Of a stretch of DNA of 64,000 nt, positions 25,490-34,554 are shown one piece after another. The stretch spans positions 172,432-236,431 of the forward strand of contig NZ_LXYG01000001.1 of assembly GCF_001650905.1 (NCBI RefSeq). Direction: 5' to 3'. A program made the translations under genes and the position numbers. The notes under the pieces were generated by a model, which did not search any database, was not told the DNA's origin, and saw nothing but the letters and a program-made list of their open reading frames with translations. This DNA comes from Balneola sp. EhC07. GTDB taxonomy: Bacteria; Bacteroidota; Rhodothermia; Balneolales; Balneolaceae. Position 1 is the stretch's first letter. Each line of letters opens with the position of its first letter.

Positions 25490-27921
25490 TATAAATCAGA
25501 TTGGGAAATTCGGAGGACATCAGCAAAAATTCCTGAAGCTGTTACATCTGCTCCTGCTCCTGCGCCCTTAATTACCATAGGTTGTTCTTTATATCTGTTA
25601 GTGTAAAATAAAACGATATTATCTTTACCGTCTAAATTATAAAAAGGATGACTGGTTTCAATAGCTTTTAATTTTACCGAACCCTTTCCATTTTTATATG
25701 TTGCAACAACCTTGAGGCGGGTATTATTTGATTGGGCATTTTTATACAGATTTAAGAAATGCTCTTCTTCTTTTTCAACCTGAGCGTAAAAATCATCGAG
25801 CGATGAAGTTTTGAGACAACTTTCAGGTAAAAATGATTCGAGGACAATGTCTTCATACTCAAATTGATGGCCACTTTCCCTGATCAAGATCAGAATTTTT
25901 CGTTTTACATCTGAACCAAACAGGTCGAGCCGGGGATCCGGTTCTGTGTAGCCCAATTTTTTTGCTTTTTTAATAACATCCACAAACTTTGTAGACCCGT
26001 CGTATTCATTGAACAGATAAACTAAAGTTCCGGAAAGCACAGCTTCAATTTGATTTATCTGATCACCACTCCGAACGAGGTCATTAAGTGTAGATAAGAC
26101 AGGCAACCCTGCACAAACATTTGTTTCAAAATAGAATTTACTCCTAAATTTTTTACTGGATGCTTTTAAAGCAAGATAATCAGTATATGAGCCGGTAGCG
26201 GCAATCTTATTCGGAGTTACAACCGAAATACTTTTCTGCAGGATCTGCTGATATAATGAAGCTATATTTTCAGATGCTGTTATATCAATAAAAATGCTGT
26301 TTCGTAGGTTCATAGAATACATATTATCGAGAAATTCATTTTCCGAATATGTATCGCCTGTATTTAATACAGATTCCCATTTTGATAAGGGAATTCCATT
26401 TTTATTGAACTTCATTTTTCTTGAATTAGCAACACCAATAATTTTGATATTGAGTTGATGATTCACTTTTAAAAAAGAGAATTGCTGGGTCAGTTGATCA
26501 ATAAAAGCTTTACCAACATTACCTGTGCCAATGATAAACAGGTTTATACGTCGCGTTACATATTGGAAAAAACTTTCATGAAGTACATTAAGAGCTTTAT
26601 CTAGATCAGTTTGGTTAATTACAGCTGAGATATTTCGTTCAGAAGAACCCTGAGCAATTGCTTTAATGCTTACACCATTCTTGCCAAGTACATTAAACAT
26701 TTGGCCACTTACCCCAACTTGATTTCTCATGTTCGAACCAACAAGGGCAAGAATAGACAAACCATTTTCAACTTCTATGGGATCGATCTTTTTAGATCTA
26801 ATTGATTCACTGAATTCATCAGTAAGTACTAGTTCAGCTTTCTTAGCGTCTTTTACATCAATGGAAACGCTTATTGAATGTTCTGAACTGGATTGAGTTA
26901 TAAGTATCACATTGATCTTTGCAAGAGAGAGCGCTTTAAATAGCCGTGAAGAAAACCGGGGAATACCCACCATACTACTACCACTTAGCGTAACCAGCGA
27001 CACAGATTTTATACTAGAAATGCCTCGGATCAGTTCTTTGTTTTCATCCCATTCTTTAGTTATTAGAGTTCCATGATGATCAGGATTAAAAGTATTTTTT
27101 ATCCTGATAGGAATGCCTTTACTAAGAGCAGGGTGGATGCTCGGTGGATATATAACTTTTGCTCCAAAATGAGAGAGCTCCATGGCTTCTTCATAAGAAA
27201 CATGTTCGATGACTTTTGAATTCTTTACGATTCTTGGATCTGCAGTCATTAATCCATCTACATCAGTCCATATCTCAAACTCTTCAACATCTAATGCCGC
27301 GGCCAGTATTGCTGCAGTGTAATCTGATCCGCCTCTTCCCAAAGTTGTTGTTACTGAATCGTTATTGGAAGCTATAAAACCGGGAAAGAGGTTTATTCTT
27401 TTGAATGATTTCTTAGCTTCTTTGATTCGTTTGTTTGTTTCAGCGAATTCTACATTTGCATTTCCAAAGTTATCATCTGTTTTTATAATAAAACGGCTAT
27501 CAAATAATTGAATGTCCAACCCCTCAACTATAAAAAAGTCGTTTAGAATCAGTGAGGAAAGGCGTTCCCCTATGCTTAAAATATAGTCAAAACTACGAGG
27601 GGTAAGTTCTTTAATAAGTTCAACACCTTTGCAAATTTCTTGTAATTCAAGAATAATTTGATGGAAATTTTCATCCGGTTTCTTGCCGGTCAGGCTTAGG
27701 TATAATTCTTTATGGAGTGTTACTAATTTCGATAACAAAACTTCATAACGTTCATCTGCCTTTGCGGCTAACTCGCCGATTTTTACTAGCTGATCCGTAA
27801 CGCCTCCTACAGCAGAAGTTATAATAACAACTTGTTGTTTTTGCCTGCTGATAATTTCAGCAACTTTTCTGATTGCATTTTCGGAGCCAACAGATGTGCC
27901 GCCAAATTTTAATATTTTCAT
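25489..27921 (-). CDS. thrA: Bifunctional aspartokinase / homoserine dehydrogenase
   Basis: This 810-residue fusion catalyses the first and third steps from aspartate to homoserine. The aspartokinase part (about 1-290) begins KILKFGGTSVGSENA and has GRGGSDYTA; two ACT domains follow (about 310-450), the usual site of threonine feedback; the dehydrogenase part (about 462-810) has FIIGTGNVGKAF and ends with the lysine/acid-rich catalytic region. A separate aspartokinase (56296) serves the lysine branch, so each branch has its own entry enzyme. Confidence 0.95.
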   Translation of the reverse strand: MKILKFGGTSVGSENAIRKVAEIISRQKQQVVIITSAVGGVTDQLVKIGELAAKADERYEVLLSKLVTLHKELYLSLTGKKPDENFHQIILELQEICKGVELIKELTPRSFDYILSIGERLSSLILNDFFIVEGLDIQLFDSRFIIKTDDNFGNANVEFAETNKRIKEAKKSFKRINLFPGFIASNNDSVTTTLGRGGSDYTAAILAAALDVEEFEIWTDVDGLMTADPRIVKNSKVIEHVSYEEAMELSHFGAKVIYPPSIHPALSKGIPIRIKNTFNPDHHGTLITKEWDENKELIRGISSIKSVSLVTLSGSSMVGIPRFSSRLFKALSLAKINVILITQSSSEHSISVSIDVKDAKKAELVLTDEFSESIRSKKIDPIEVENGLSILALVGSNMRNQVGVSGQMFNVLGKNGVSIKAIAQGSSERNISAVINQTDLDKALNVLHESFFQYVTRRINLFIIGTGNVGKAFIDQLTQQFSFLKVNHQLNIKIIGVANSRKMKFNKNGIPLSKWESVLNTGDTYSENEFLDNMYSMNLRNSIFIDITASENIASLYQQILQKSISVVTPNKIAATGSYTDYLALKASSKKFRSKFYFETNVCAGLPVLSTLNDLVRSGDQINQIEAVLSGTLVYLFNEYDGSTKFVDVIKKAKKLGYTEPDPRLDLFGSDVKRKILILIRESGHQFEYEDIVLESFLPESCLKTSSLDDFYAQVEKEEEHFLNLYKNAQSNNTRLKVVATYKNGKGSVKLKAIETSHPFYNLDGKDNIVLFYTNRYKEQPMVIKGAGAGADVTASGIFADVLRISQSDL

Positions 27922-27955
27922 TGATTAAATTATTTAATGTAGCTATGATTTCAAG

Positions 27956-29212
27956 TCAGATCATATAGCTAAACAGATCCGGTTTTTTATTAAGATACTC
28001 ACCAAAGAAATTTTTTAATTTCATTTTCTCTATCAAGGGTTCAAGATCTTCTTTTGATTGTAGTTCTATACCAACCAAAGCGGGACCTCTTTCTCTGGAT
28101 GTTTTCTTTGTGTATTCGAAATGAACTATGTCATCGTTTTGTCCCAAAATTTCTTCCACAAATTCTTTTAGAGCACCTGCTCTTTGCGGAAAACGAACAA
28201 TGAAATAGTGCATTAGGCCTTCATATAGTAGTGATCTCTCACGTATTTCTTCAGTTCTGGTAATATCGTTATTACCTCCCGAAAGTATACACACTACATT
28301 TTTATCCTTTATTTCATCTTTAAATTTATCCAGAACAGCAACAGAAAGTGCACCGGCAGGTTCAAGTACTATACCATTTTCGTTGTACATTTGAATAATT
28401 GTTGAGCACAATTTTCCTTCATCTACTAAGGAAATTTCATCCATATTATCTTTACAAATAGGAAAGTTCAGTTCGCCTACTTTTTTTACAGAAGCTCCAT
28501 CAACAAATTTATCGATTTCCCTTAGTTCTTGTATTTGTCCATGTTTAAAAGCATTAAACATGGCAGGTGCTCCTGTTGGTTCAACACCGATAATTTTTGT
28601 CTCCGGACTCAGAGCTTTAAACACACTTGAAACTCCTGATGAAAGTCCGCCACCTCCAACAGGAATAAATAGATAATCAATTTTAAAGTCTGTTTGGTCG
28701 CAAATTTCTAAGCCAACGGTTGCTTGTCCTTCAATTACTAACTCATCATTAAAGGGATGTACGAAGACTCCATTATTTTTTTGGCAGAATGTTTTTGCTA
28801 ACAATGAAGAATCATCAAAAGTATCTCCATCAATAATCACCTCAACCATTTCTTTTCCAAACATTTTCACTTGCCGAATCTTCTGTTTAGGAGTGGTTGC
28901 AGGCATAAATATTACGCCTTTAATTCCGAGTTTATAGCAAGAAAATGCTACACCCTGTGCATGATTACCCGCACTTGCACAAACTACACTTCTCTTAGTG
29001 TCTTTTATTGAGTTTATCTTATTGAATGCACCCCGAATTTTATAGGAGCGTACTATTTGGGCATCTTCCCGCTTTAAATAAATATTCGAGTTATATCTTT
29101 CTGAAAGAGAGAAGCTTTGTTGTACAGGAGTTTTATATACAACAGATTCTAATGTTTCAGCGGCTTTTTCGATATTTTTTAAAGCAGGGTAGTAGGTTGT
29201 TTTAACTTTCAC
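27956..29212 (-). CDS. ilvA: Threonine ammonia-lyase (threonine dehydratase)
   Basis: PLP enzyme converting threonine to 2-oxobutanoate, the first step to isoleucine. The PLP lysine lies in YKIRGAFNKI, with SAGNHAQGVA and the glycine loop GGGGLSSGVSS. The C-terminal part (about 325-418, MHYFIVRFPQRAGALKEFVE) is a single ACT-like regulatory domain, the short IlvA form of 418 residues. It lies between ilvC and thrA, so threonine supply and use are in one transcript. Confidence 0.93.
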   Translation of the reverse strand: MKVKTTYYPALKNIEKAAETLESVVYKTPVQQSFSLSERYNSNIYLKREDAQIVRSYKIRGAFNKINSIKDTKRSVVCASAGNHAQGVAFSCYKLGIKGVIFMPATTPKQKIRQVKMFGKEMVEVIIDGDTFDDSSLLAKTFCQKNNGVFVHPFNDELVIEGQATVGLEICDQTDFKIDYLFIPVGGGGLSSGVSSVFKALSPETKIIGVEPTGAPAMFNAFKHGQIQELREIDKFVDGASVKKVGELNFPICKDNMDEISLVDEGKLCSTIIQMYNENGIVLEPAGALSVAVLDKFKDEIKDKNVVCILSGGNNDITRTEEIRERSLLYEGLMHYFIVRFPQRAGALKEFVEEILGQNDDIVHFEYTKKTSRERGPALVGIELQSKEDLEPLIEKMKLKNFFGEYLNKKPDLFSYMI

Positions 29213-29242
29213 AAGTACGAGATTTCGTTTATTCTACAGTGA

Positions 29243-30289
29243 TCAATTATTCTCGGGACGTAGTTTTCGAACTGTTGCTCCTGCTTGCCACATTTCAGAA
29301 TCTCTCAGTTCTTTGAGTTCCTCTTCGAGTTTTTCTCTGTAGTCGTCCTGACTATTGGAATCAATTGATCTTTGAGCTTCATTTCCGGCAGCGACTTCAG
29401 AATAAAGTTCCTCAAAAACAGGTTTTGATGCATCCCGGAATTTTTTCCACCAGTCCAGAGCTCCTCTTTGTGCTGTAGTTGAACAATTAGCGTACATCCA
29501 ATCCATTCCATTTTCTGCAACCAAAGGCATTAATGATTGTGTTAATTCTTCAACGGTTTCGTTAAAAGCTTCAGAAGGGGAGTGTCCATTAGACCGGAGT
29601 ACTTCATATTGAGCTGCAAAAATACCTTGAATAGCTCCCATCAAAGTACCACGCTCACCGGTCAGGTCACTAAAGACTTCTTTTCTGAAATCGGTTTGAA
29701 ACAGGTATCCTGATCCAACACCAATTCCCAATGCAGATACTCTTTCCTTTGCTTTCCCGGTAGCATCCTGAAAGATGGCATAGCTGGAATTGAGGCCTCT
29801 GCCTTCAAGAAACATTCTTCTTAGCGAAGTGCCAGATCCTTTTGGAGCCACCAGAATTACATCTACGTCATCAGGAGGGATGATGCCTGTCCGTTCTTTG
29901 TAAGTAATTCCGAAACCATGTGAAAAGTATAACGCTTTCCCTTTGGTCAAATGCTTTTTAACTGTGGGCCAAAGAGAGATCTGTCCGGCATCGGATAATA
30001 AGTATTGTAGAATAGTACCTTTTTCACATGCTTCTTCTATCTCAAAAAGTGTTTCGCCCGGAACCCATCCATCGTTTTTTGCTTTATCCCATGTTTTAGA
30101 ATTTTTTCTTTGCCCAACAATTACATTGAATCCATTATCACTGAGATTCAAAGCTTGTCCGGGTCCCTGAACTCCGTATCCGATTACAGCTATAGTTTCA
30201 TTTTTTAAAACCTCTTGTGCTTTTTTCAGAGGAAATTCTTCTCTGGTTATAACGTGTTCTTCAACTCCACCAAAATTTAAAAGTGCCAT
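29243..30289 (-). CDS. ilvC: Ketol-acid reductoisomerase
   Basis: Converts acetolactate/acetohydroxybutyrate to dihydroxy-acids using NAD(P)H and Mg2+. The Rossmann loop is AVIGYGVQGPGQALNLSDNG and the active-site region includes LVAPKGSGTSLRRMF and DLTGERGTLMGA. The length of 348 residues and the phrases TREEFPL, WVPGETLFEIEEA and KGKALYFSHGFG are closer to the fungal mitochondrial enzyme than to common short bacterial IlvC (by memory of the yeast sequence). Part of the ilv-thr operon. Confidence 0.95.
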   Translation of the reverse strand: MALLNFGGVEEHVITREEFPLKKAQEVLKNETIAVIGYGVQGPGQALNLSDNGFNVIVGQRKNSKTWDKAKNDGWVPGETLFEIEEACEKGTILQYLLSDAGQISLWPTVKKHLTKGKALYFSHGFGITYKERTGIIPPDDVDVILVAPKGSGTSLRRMFLEGRGLNSSYAIFQDATGKAKERVSALGIGVGSGYLFQTDFRKEVFSDLTGERGTLMGAIQGIFAAQYEVLRSNGHSPSEAFNETVEELTQSLMPLVAENGMDWMYANCSTTAQRGALDWWKKFRDASKPVFEELYSEVAAGNEAQRSIDSNSQDDYREKLEEELKELRDSEMWQAGATVRKLRPENN

Positions 30290-30332
30290 TTATTTATTGT
30301 TTGATTTGTTATTTGATATAGATTTTTTTGGT

Positions 30333-30872
30333 TCAATTCTTTGATAAAATTTGTTGAACGTATTCTCCTATTCCATGCTCTTCTCTGGATACAGCAATAC
30401 GTCCGGATCGCACAAACTCATTAATCCCAAATGGTATCAAATCGTCAAATAATGCTTTGGTTTCTCTACGGAACCCGGCCTTTTCAATAACCAGAAAGTC
30501 CTTTTCAATGGTTAAAAAGCGCGCATTATGTTGTCTTACAATCCGCTCTACTTCGATGCCATTAGTCAATGATTTACTTGGGATCTTATAAAGAGCTACT
30601 TCCTGCTGAACCACTTCTTTATTTTTGTAGTAATCTGCTTTTAATACTTCAATTTGTTTTTCTATCTGCTTAACTATTTTTTCAACAGCTTCTTCAGTTT
30701 CTGTTACTGCAATAGTAAATCTGTGAATCCCTTCTTTTTCGCTTTCGGAAGCAGTAATACTTTCAATATTCACTTTCCGCTTGGTAAAAATGATGGTAAT
30801 ACGATGGAGTAATCCAACATGATTTTCTGTATACGCTGTGATCGTAAATTCTTCTTTTTCCATTCTTGTCAC
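30333..30872 (-). CDS. ilvN: Acetolactate synthase small (regulatory) subunit
   Basis: The 179-residue protein starts with an ACT domain (FTITAYTENHVGLLHRITII, about 8-27 and onward to 80) followed by the second small-subunit domain. It binds valine and activates or inhibits IlvB. It overlaps the ilvB stop by 4 bases (ATGA). An internal ATG three codons later is an alternative start. Confidence 0.92.
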   Translation of the reverse strand: MTRMEKEEFTITAYTENHVGLLHRITIIFTKRKVNIESITASESEKEGIHRFTIAVTETEEAVEKIVKQIEKQIEVLKADYYKNKEVVQQEVALYKIPSKSLTNGIEVERIVRQHNARFLTIEKDFLVIEKAGFRRETKALFDDLIPFGINEFVRSGRIAVSREEHGIGEYVQQILSKN

Positions 30873-32611
30873 TCCAATCTTATTTCAGAAACTCCAGCAC
30901 CACTTGGTACCATAGGGAATACATTGTTTTCTTTGCCTACCATTACTTCCAGAAAATAGGCTCCGTCAAAATTCAAAAACTCTTCGATAGCTTTTTCCAG
31001 CTTATCCCTTTCCGTTACTTTTTTGGTTGGGATATAATAGCCCTTTACAATAGTTTGAAAATCAGGGTTTATCATTTCAGTAGAGGAATACCTTTTCTCA
31101 AAAAAGAGCTGTTGCCACTGCCTAACCATTCCCAGGAATTCATTATTAAGCAGCAGTACTTTTACTTTTGCCTTGGTTTGATAGATAGTAGCTAGTTCCT
31201 GAATGGTCATTTGAAAACCTCCATCACCAATTACTGCAATAACAGTTCTATCAGGGGCACCAAGTTTAGCTCCTAAAGCGGCCGGCAACCCAAAACCCAT
31301 TGTTCCCAAACCTCCTGATGTAATATTGCTTTTAGATTTTGAGAATTTAGAATATCTGCAAGTCACCATTTGATGTTGACCTACATCGGATACAATAATT
31401 GCATCACCTTGTGTATGCTTATTAATAATATTGATGACTTCACCCATAGAAAGAGTTTCAGAATCAGGGTTTAGTTCTTTATCTATTACTTTCTCCTGCT
31501 CTATTTTTGCACAATCGATAAATCTCTGGAGCCAGCTTTCGTGGCTACTTGGCTTCACTAGTTTAAGTAAGTGTGTTATCGTTTCTTTGGCATCACCTAA
31601 TACGGGTATATCTGCTTTAACATTTTTGTTTATTTCAGCAGGATCGATTTCCAGATGTATGACTTTAGCTTGTTTAGCATATTTACTCAGATTTCCGGTA
31701 ACTCTGTCATCAAATCTCATTCCGATAGCAATAAGCACATCGCACTCGTTTGTAAGTAGATTAGGCCCGTAATTACCATGCATACCTAACATCCCGACAT
31801 TTAGAGGATGGTCAGTTTCCAGTGCTGATAGCCCGAGAATAGTCCATGCAGCAGGAATTCCTGTTTTTTCTATAAGCTTTTTAAACTCTTTCTCAGCGTT
31901 TGCAAGAATAACACCCTGTCCAAATAAAATAAGTGGTCGTTTTGCATAATTGATCGCTGAAGCAGCTTTCTCAATACTGGAAGGATCTATTTCAGGTTTG
32001 GGTACATAACTTCGGATTTTCTTGAAACAAGTGTAGCTATAGTCAAATTTCTGAAATTGAGCGTCTTTGGTAATATCAATTAAAACAGGACCAGGTCTTC
32101 CGGAGCTGGCAATATAAAATGCCTTGGCAAGTACTTCCGGAATTTCATTTGCATCTGTTATTTGATAATTCCATTTAGTAACAGGCATTGAAATCCCAAT
32201 TACATCCGTTTCTTGAAATGCATCACTACCTAAGAGTGAAGAAGGAACCTGACCTGTTATACAAACAAGGGGAGTGGAATCTATTTGGGCATCAGCCAAA
32301 CCTGTAATCAAGTTTGTAGCACCGGGCCCTGATGTAGCTAAACAAACTCCAGGTTTTGTAGTTACTCTTGCAAAGCCCTGAGCTGCATGAATAGCTCCTT
32401 GTTCATGTCGTGCTAAAACGTGTTGTATACGATCCTGTTCATCATAAAGAGCATCGTATATAGGCATTATTGCACCACCCGGATAACCAAAAGCGACTTC
32501 TACCTGTTCTTCAATTAAAATTTTAACTACAGCTTCAGCACCTTTGATAAGCTCAGTATTAATTTTTTTGTTTTGTTTAGTAACTATTTGTGATTCCATA
32601 ATTTTCATCAA
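30869..32611 (-). CDS. ilvB: Acetolactate synthase large (catalytic) subunit
   Basis: Thiamine-diphosphate enzyme of 580 residues forming acetolactate and acetohydroxybutyrate. The N-terminal domain shows FGYPGGAIMPIYDAL and the conserved Glu in RHEQGAIHAAQG; the C-terminal domain has the ThDP motif GDGGFQMTIQELATI with the ending NNEFLGMVRQWQ. It lies between ilvD and ilvN in the operon. ATGs a few codons downstream of 32611 are alternative starts. Confidence 0.95.
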   Translation of the reverse strand: MMKIMESQIVTKQNKKINTELIKGAEAVVKILIEEQVEVAFGYPGGAIMPIYDALYDEQDRIQHVLARHEQGAIHAAQGFARVTTKPGVCLATSGPGATNLITGLADAQIDSTPLVCITGQVPSSLLGSDAFQETDVIGISMPVTKWNYQITDANEIPEVLAKAFYIASSGRPGPVLIDITKDAQFQKFDYSYTCFKKIRSYVPKPEIDPSSIEKAASAINYAKRPLILFGQGVILANAEKEFKKLIEKTGIPAAWTILGLSALETDHPLNVGMLGMHGNYGPNLLTNECDVLIAIGMRFDDRVTGNLSKYAKQAKVIHLEIDPAEINKNVKADIPVLGDAKETITHLLKLVKPSSHESWLQRFIDCAKIEQEKVIDKELNPDSETLSMGEVINIINKHTQGDAIIVSDVGQHQMVTCRYSKFSKSKSNITSGGLGTMGFGLPAALGAKLGAPDRTVIAVIGDGGFQMTIQELATIYQTKAKVKVLLLNNEFLGMVRQWQQLFFEKRYSSTEMINPDFQTIVKGYYIPTKKVTERDKLEKAIEEFLNFDGAYFLEVMVGKENNVFPMVPSGAGVSEIRLE

Positions 32612-32622
32612 TGTTTGAGAAA

Positions 32623-34302
32623 TTAAAATTCATCAGTAACACAACCTTGTGATGCAGAAGCAACAGTGCGAGCATATTTATAAAGCTGTCCGCTTTTTTC
32701 TTTTATTGGAGGTGCTGTCCACTTAGCTTTTCGGGCTTTCAGTTCTTCTTCAGTTAAATGAACATCAATGGTGTTTTTGACAGCGTCAATACTGATTATA
32801 TCACCGTTTTTAACCAAGGCTATGATTCCCCCGGTTTGGGCTTCCGGAGTAATATGACCAACTACAAATCCATGAGAACCACCTGAGAATCTTCCATCTG
32901 TAATCAAGGCAACCTCTTTACCTAGTCCGGCTCCCATTATAGCTGAAGTTGGCTTTAGCATTTCGGGCATTCCAGGACCACCCTTAGGCCCTACATATCT
33001 TATTACAACAACGTCTCCCTTTTGAACTAGTCCATCCCGAATTCCTTCATTTGCTTCTTCTTCACTGTCAAAAACTCTTGCTGCCCCTTCAAATATTAGT
33101 CCTTCTTTTCCTGTGATCTTTGCAACAGAACCTTCACTGGCAAGGTTTCCGAATAAGATCTGAATGTGTCCATTTTTCTTTATCGGATCTTCAATTGGTT
33201 TGATGATTTTTTGATCATTTGATAGAGGAGCTACTTCAACAAGATTTTCGAATAAAGTTTTTCCGGTTACTGTCAAGCAATCACCATGAAGCATATTCTT
33301 ATCCATCATATACTTCATTACCGCAGGAACGCCACCTATTTCGTGAAGATCTTCCATTACATAAGAACCGCTTGGCTTTAGATCTGCCAGAAAAGGAGTT
33401 TCATCACTGATTCTTTGAAAATCAGCAATCGTAAAATCTAATTGAGCAGCTTTAGCAATAGCCAGTAAGTGCAAAACGGCATTTGTAGATCCCCCTAATA
33501 CGGTTACAACTCGAAACGCATTCTCTAACGACTTTTTTGAAAGTATATCCAGTGGTTTTATATCATTTTCAATGAGGTTTTTTAAATGATATCCTGCTTC
33601 TTCGCATTCAATAACTTTGCCACTATTTGTAGCAGGAATAGAAGAGTTGTAGGGAAGAGCCAAACCAAGTGCTTCAATTGCAGAAGACATGGTGTTGGCA
33701 GTATACATCCCACCACAAGCTCCGGCTCCGGGGCAAGCTTTTTTAATTATTTTTTTAAACTCATTGTCATCAATTTTGCCTGCTACTTTTTGTCCCCAGG
33801 ATTCGAATGCAGATACAATATCAAATTTTTTCCCATTGTGATGTCCGGCCGCAATAGTACCTCCATACAACATTATTGAAGGTCTGTTAACTCTAAGCAT
33901 TGCCATTACAGCACCCGGCATATTTTTATCACAACCTACAATTGCTATAAATCCATCGTAGCTCATGCCTTTAACTACAGATTCCATGGAGTCAGCAATC
34001 AGGTCACGAGAGGGTAAAGAATACCGCATTCCGGGAGTTCCCATAGAAATACCATCGCTGATACCAATAGTATTAAAGATCAAAGGCGTGAGATCAGCCT
34101 TTTGAGCTCCTCTTTTTACATGGACAGCCAGATCATTTAGGTGCATATTGCAGGGATTTCCCTCATAACCCGTACTGGCGATTCCGATCATTGGCTTATT
34201 CAGGTCTTCGTCATTTAAACCGATCGCATGTAACATTGCTTGAGCAGCAGGTTGTGAACCATCTTGAGTAATCAGTTTACTAAACTTATTTAATTCAGCC
34301 AT
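32623..34302 (-). CDS. ilvD: Dihydroxy-acid dehydratase
   Basis: Iron-sulfur dehydratase of 559 residues giving the 2-keto acid precursors of Ile and Val. The cluster cysteines are in GCDKNMPG and [28 protein letters not shown] and [11 protein letters not shown] are also typical. It is the first structural gene of the ilv-thr operon and lies 18 bases downstream of an attenuator hairpin (34322-34354). Confidence 0.96.
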   Translation of the reverse strand: MAELNKFSKLITQDGSQPAAQAMLHAIGLNDEDLNKPMIGIASTGYEGNPCNMHLNDLAVHVKRGAQKADLTPLIFNTIGISDGISMGTPGMRYSLPSRDLIADSMESVVKGMSYDGFIAIVGCDKNMPGAVMAMLRVNRPSIMLYGGTIAAGHHNGKKFDIVSAFESWGQKVAGKIDDNEFKKIIKKACPGAGACGGMYTANTMSSAIEALGLALPYNSSIPATNSGKVIECEEAGYHLKNLIENDIKPLDILSKKSLENAFRVVTVLGGSTNAVLHLLAIAKAAQLDFTIADFQRISDETPFLADLKPSGSYVMEDLHEIGGVPAVMKYMMDKNMLHGDCLTVTGKTLFENLVEVAPLSNDQKIIKPIEDPIKKNGHIQILFGNLASEGSVAKITGKEGLIFEGAARVFDSEEEANEGIRDGLVQKGDVVVIRYVGPKGGPGMPEMLKPTSAIMGAGLGKEVALITDGRFSGGSHGFVVGHITPEAQTGGIIALVKNGDIISIDAVKNTIDVHLTEEELKARKAKWTAPPIKEKSGQLYKYARTVASASQGCVTDEF

Positions 34303-34321
34303 TCTATAGATTAAGTGTAAA

Positions 34322-34354
34322 AAAAAAGCCTTCCGGATTAGGGAAGGCTTTTTT
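34322..34354 (-). terminator. Attenuator hairpin in the leader of the ilv-thr operon
   Basis: On the minus strand a stem of at least 9 bp (aagccttcc...ggaaggctt, loop of 7) is followed by a run of eight T residues, directly between the leader peptide gene and ilvD. Its 5' arm contains cttccc, which can pair instead with gggaag in the last codons of the leader peptide gene (plus-strand 34379-34384), a plausible antiterminator. Placement before the first gene and not after one shows a regulatory role. Confidence 0.82.
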
Positions 34355-34375
34355 GTAGAGTATTAAGATCACACA

Positions 34376-34444
34376 TTACTTCCCAGGTCGGTATTTGGTA
34401 CCAATGACATTAATAATGACCGTGATAGTAGTGCGTGTAATCAT
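34376..34444 (-). CDS. Ile/Thr/Val-rich leader peptide of the ilv-thr operon
   Basis: A 22-codon frame on the minus strand begins MITRTTITVIINVIGT and ends in TAA. It has 5 Ile, 5 Thr and 2 Val codons among its first 16, with Thr-Thr-Ile-Thr-Val-Ile-Ile in a row, and no Leu. These are precisely the end products of the downstream operon. A terminator hairpin follows at 34322-34354 before ilvD. This is the arrangement of ribosome-mediated attenuation as in the E. coli thr and ilv leaders: a ribosome stalling for charged tRNA-Thr/Ile/Val would let transcription continue. There is no visible Shine-Dalgarno site, as is common here. Confidence 0.85.
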   Translation of the reverse strand: MITRTTITVIINVIGTKYRPGK

Positions 34445-34554
34445 TCTTGAATTAGTTTTGTTGGAGCAAAGAAATGTCTAATTCATTTAAATTTCAAACA
34501 ACAGGCACTCAAATATTATGCTTAAGTGGGATATCCAAACTTTGTGGATGTAAG

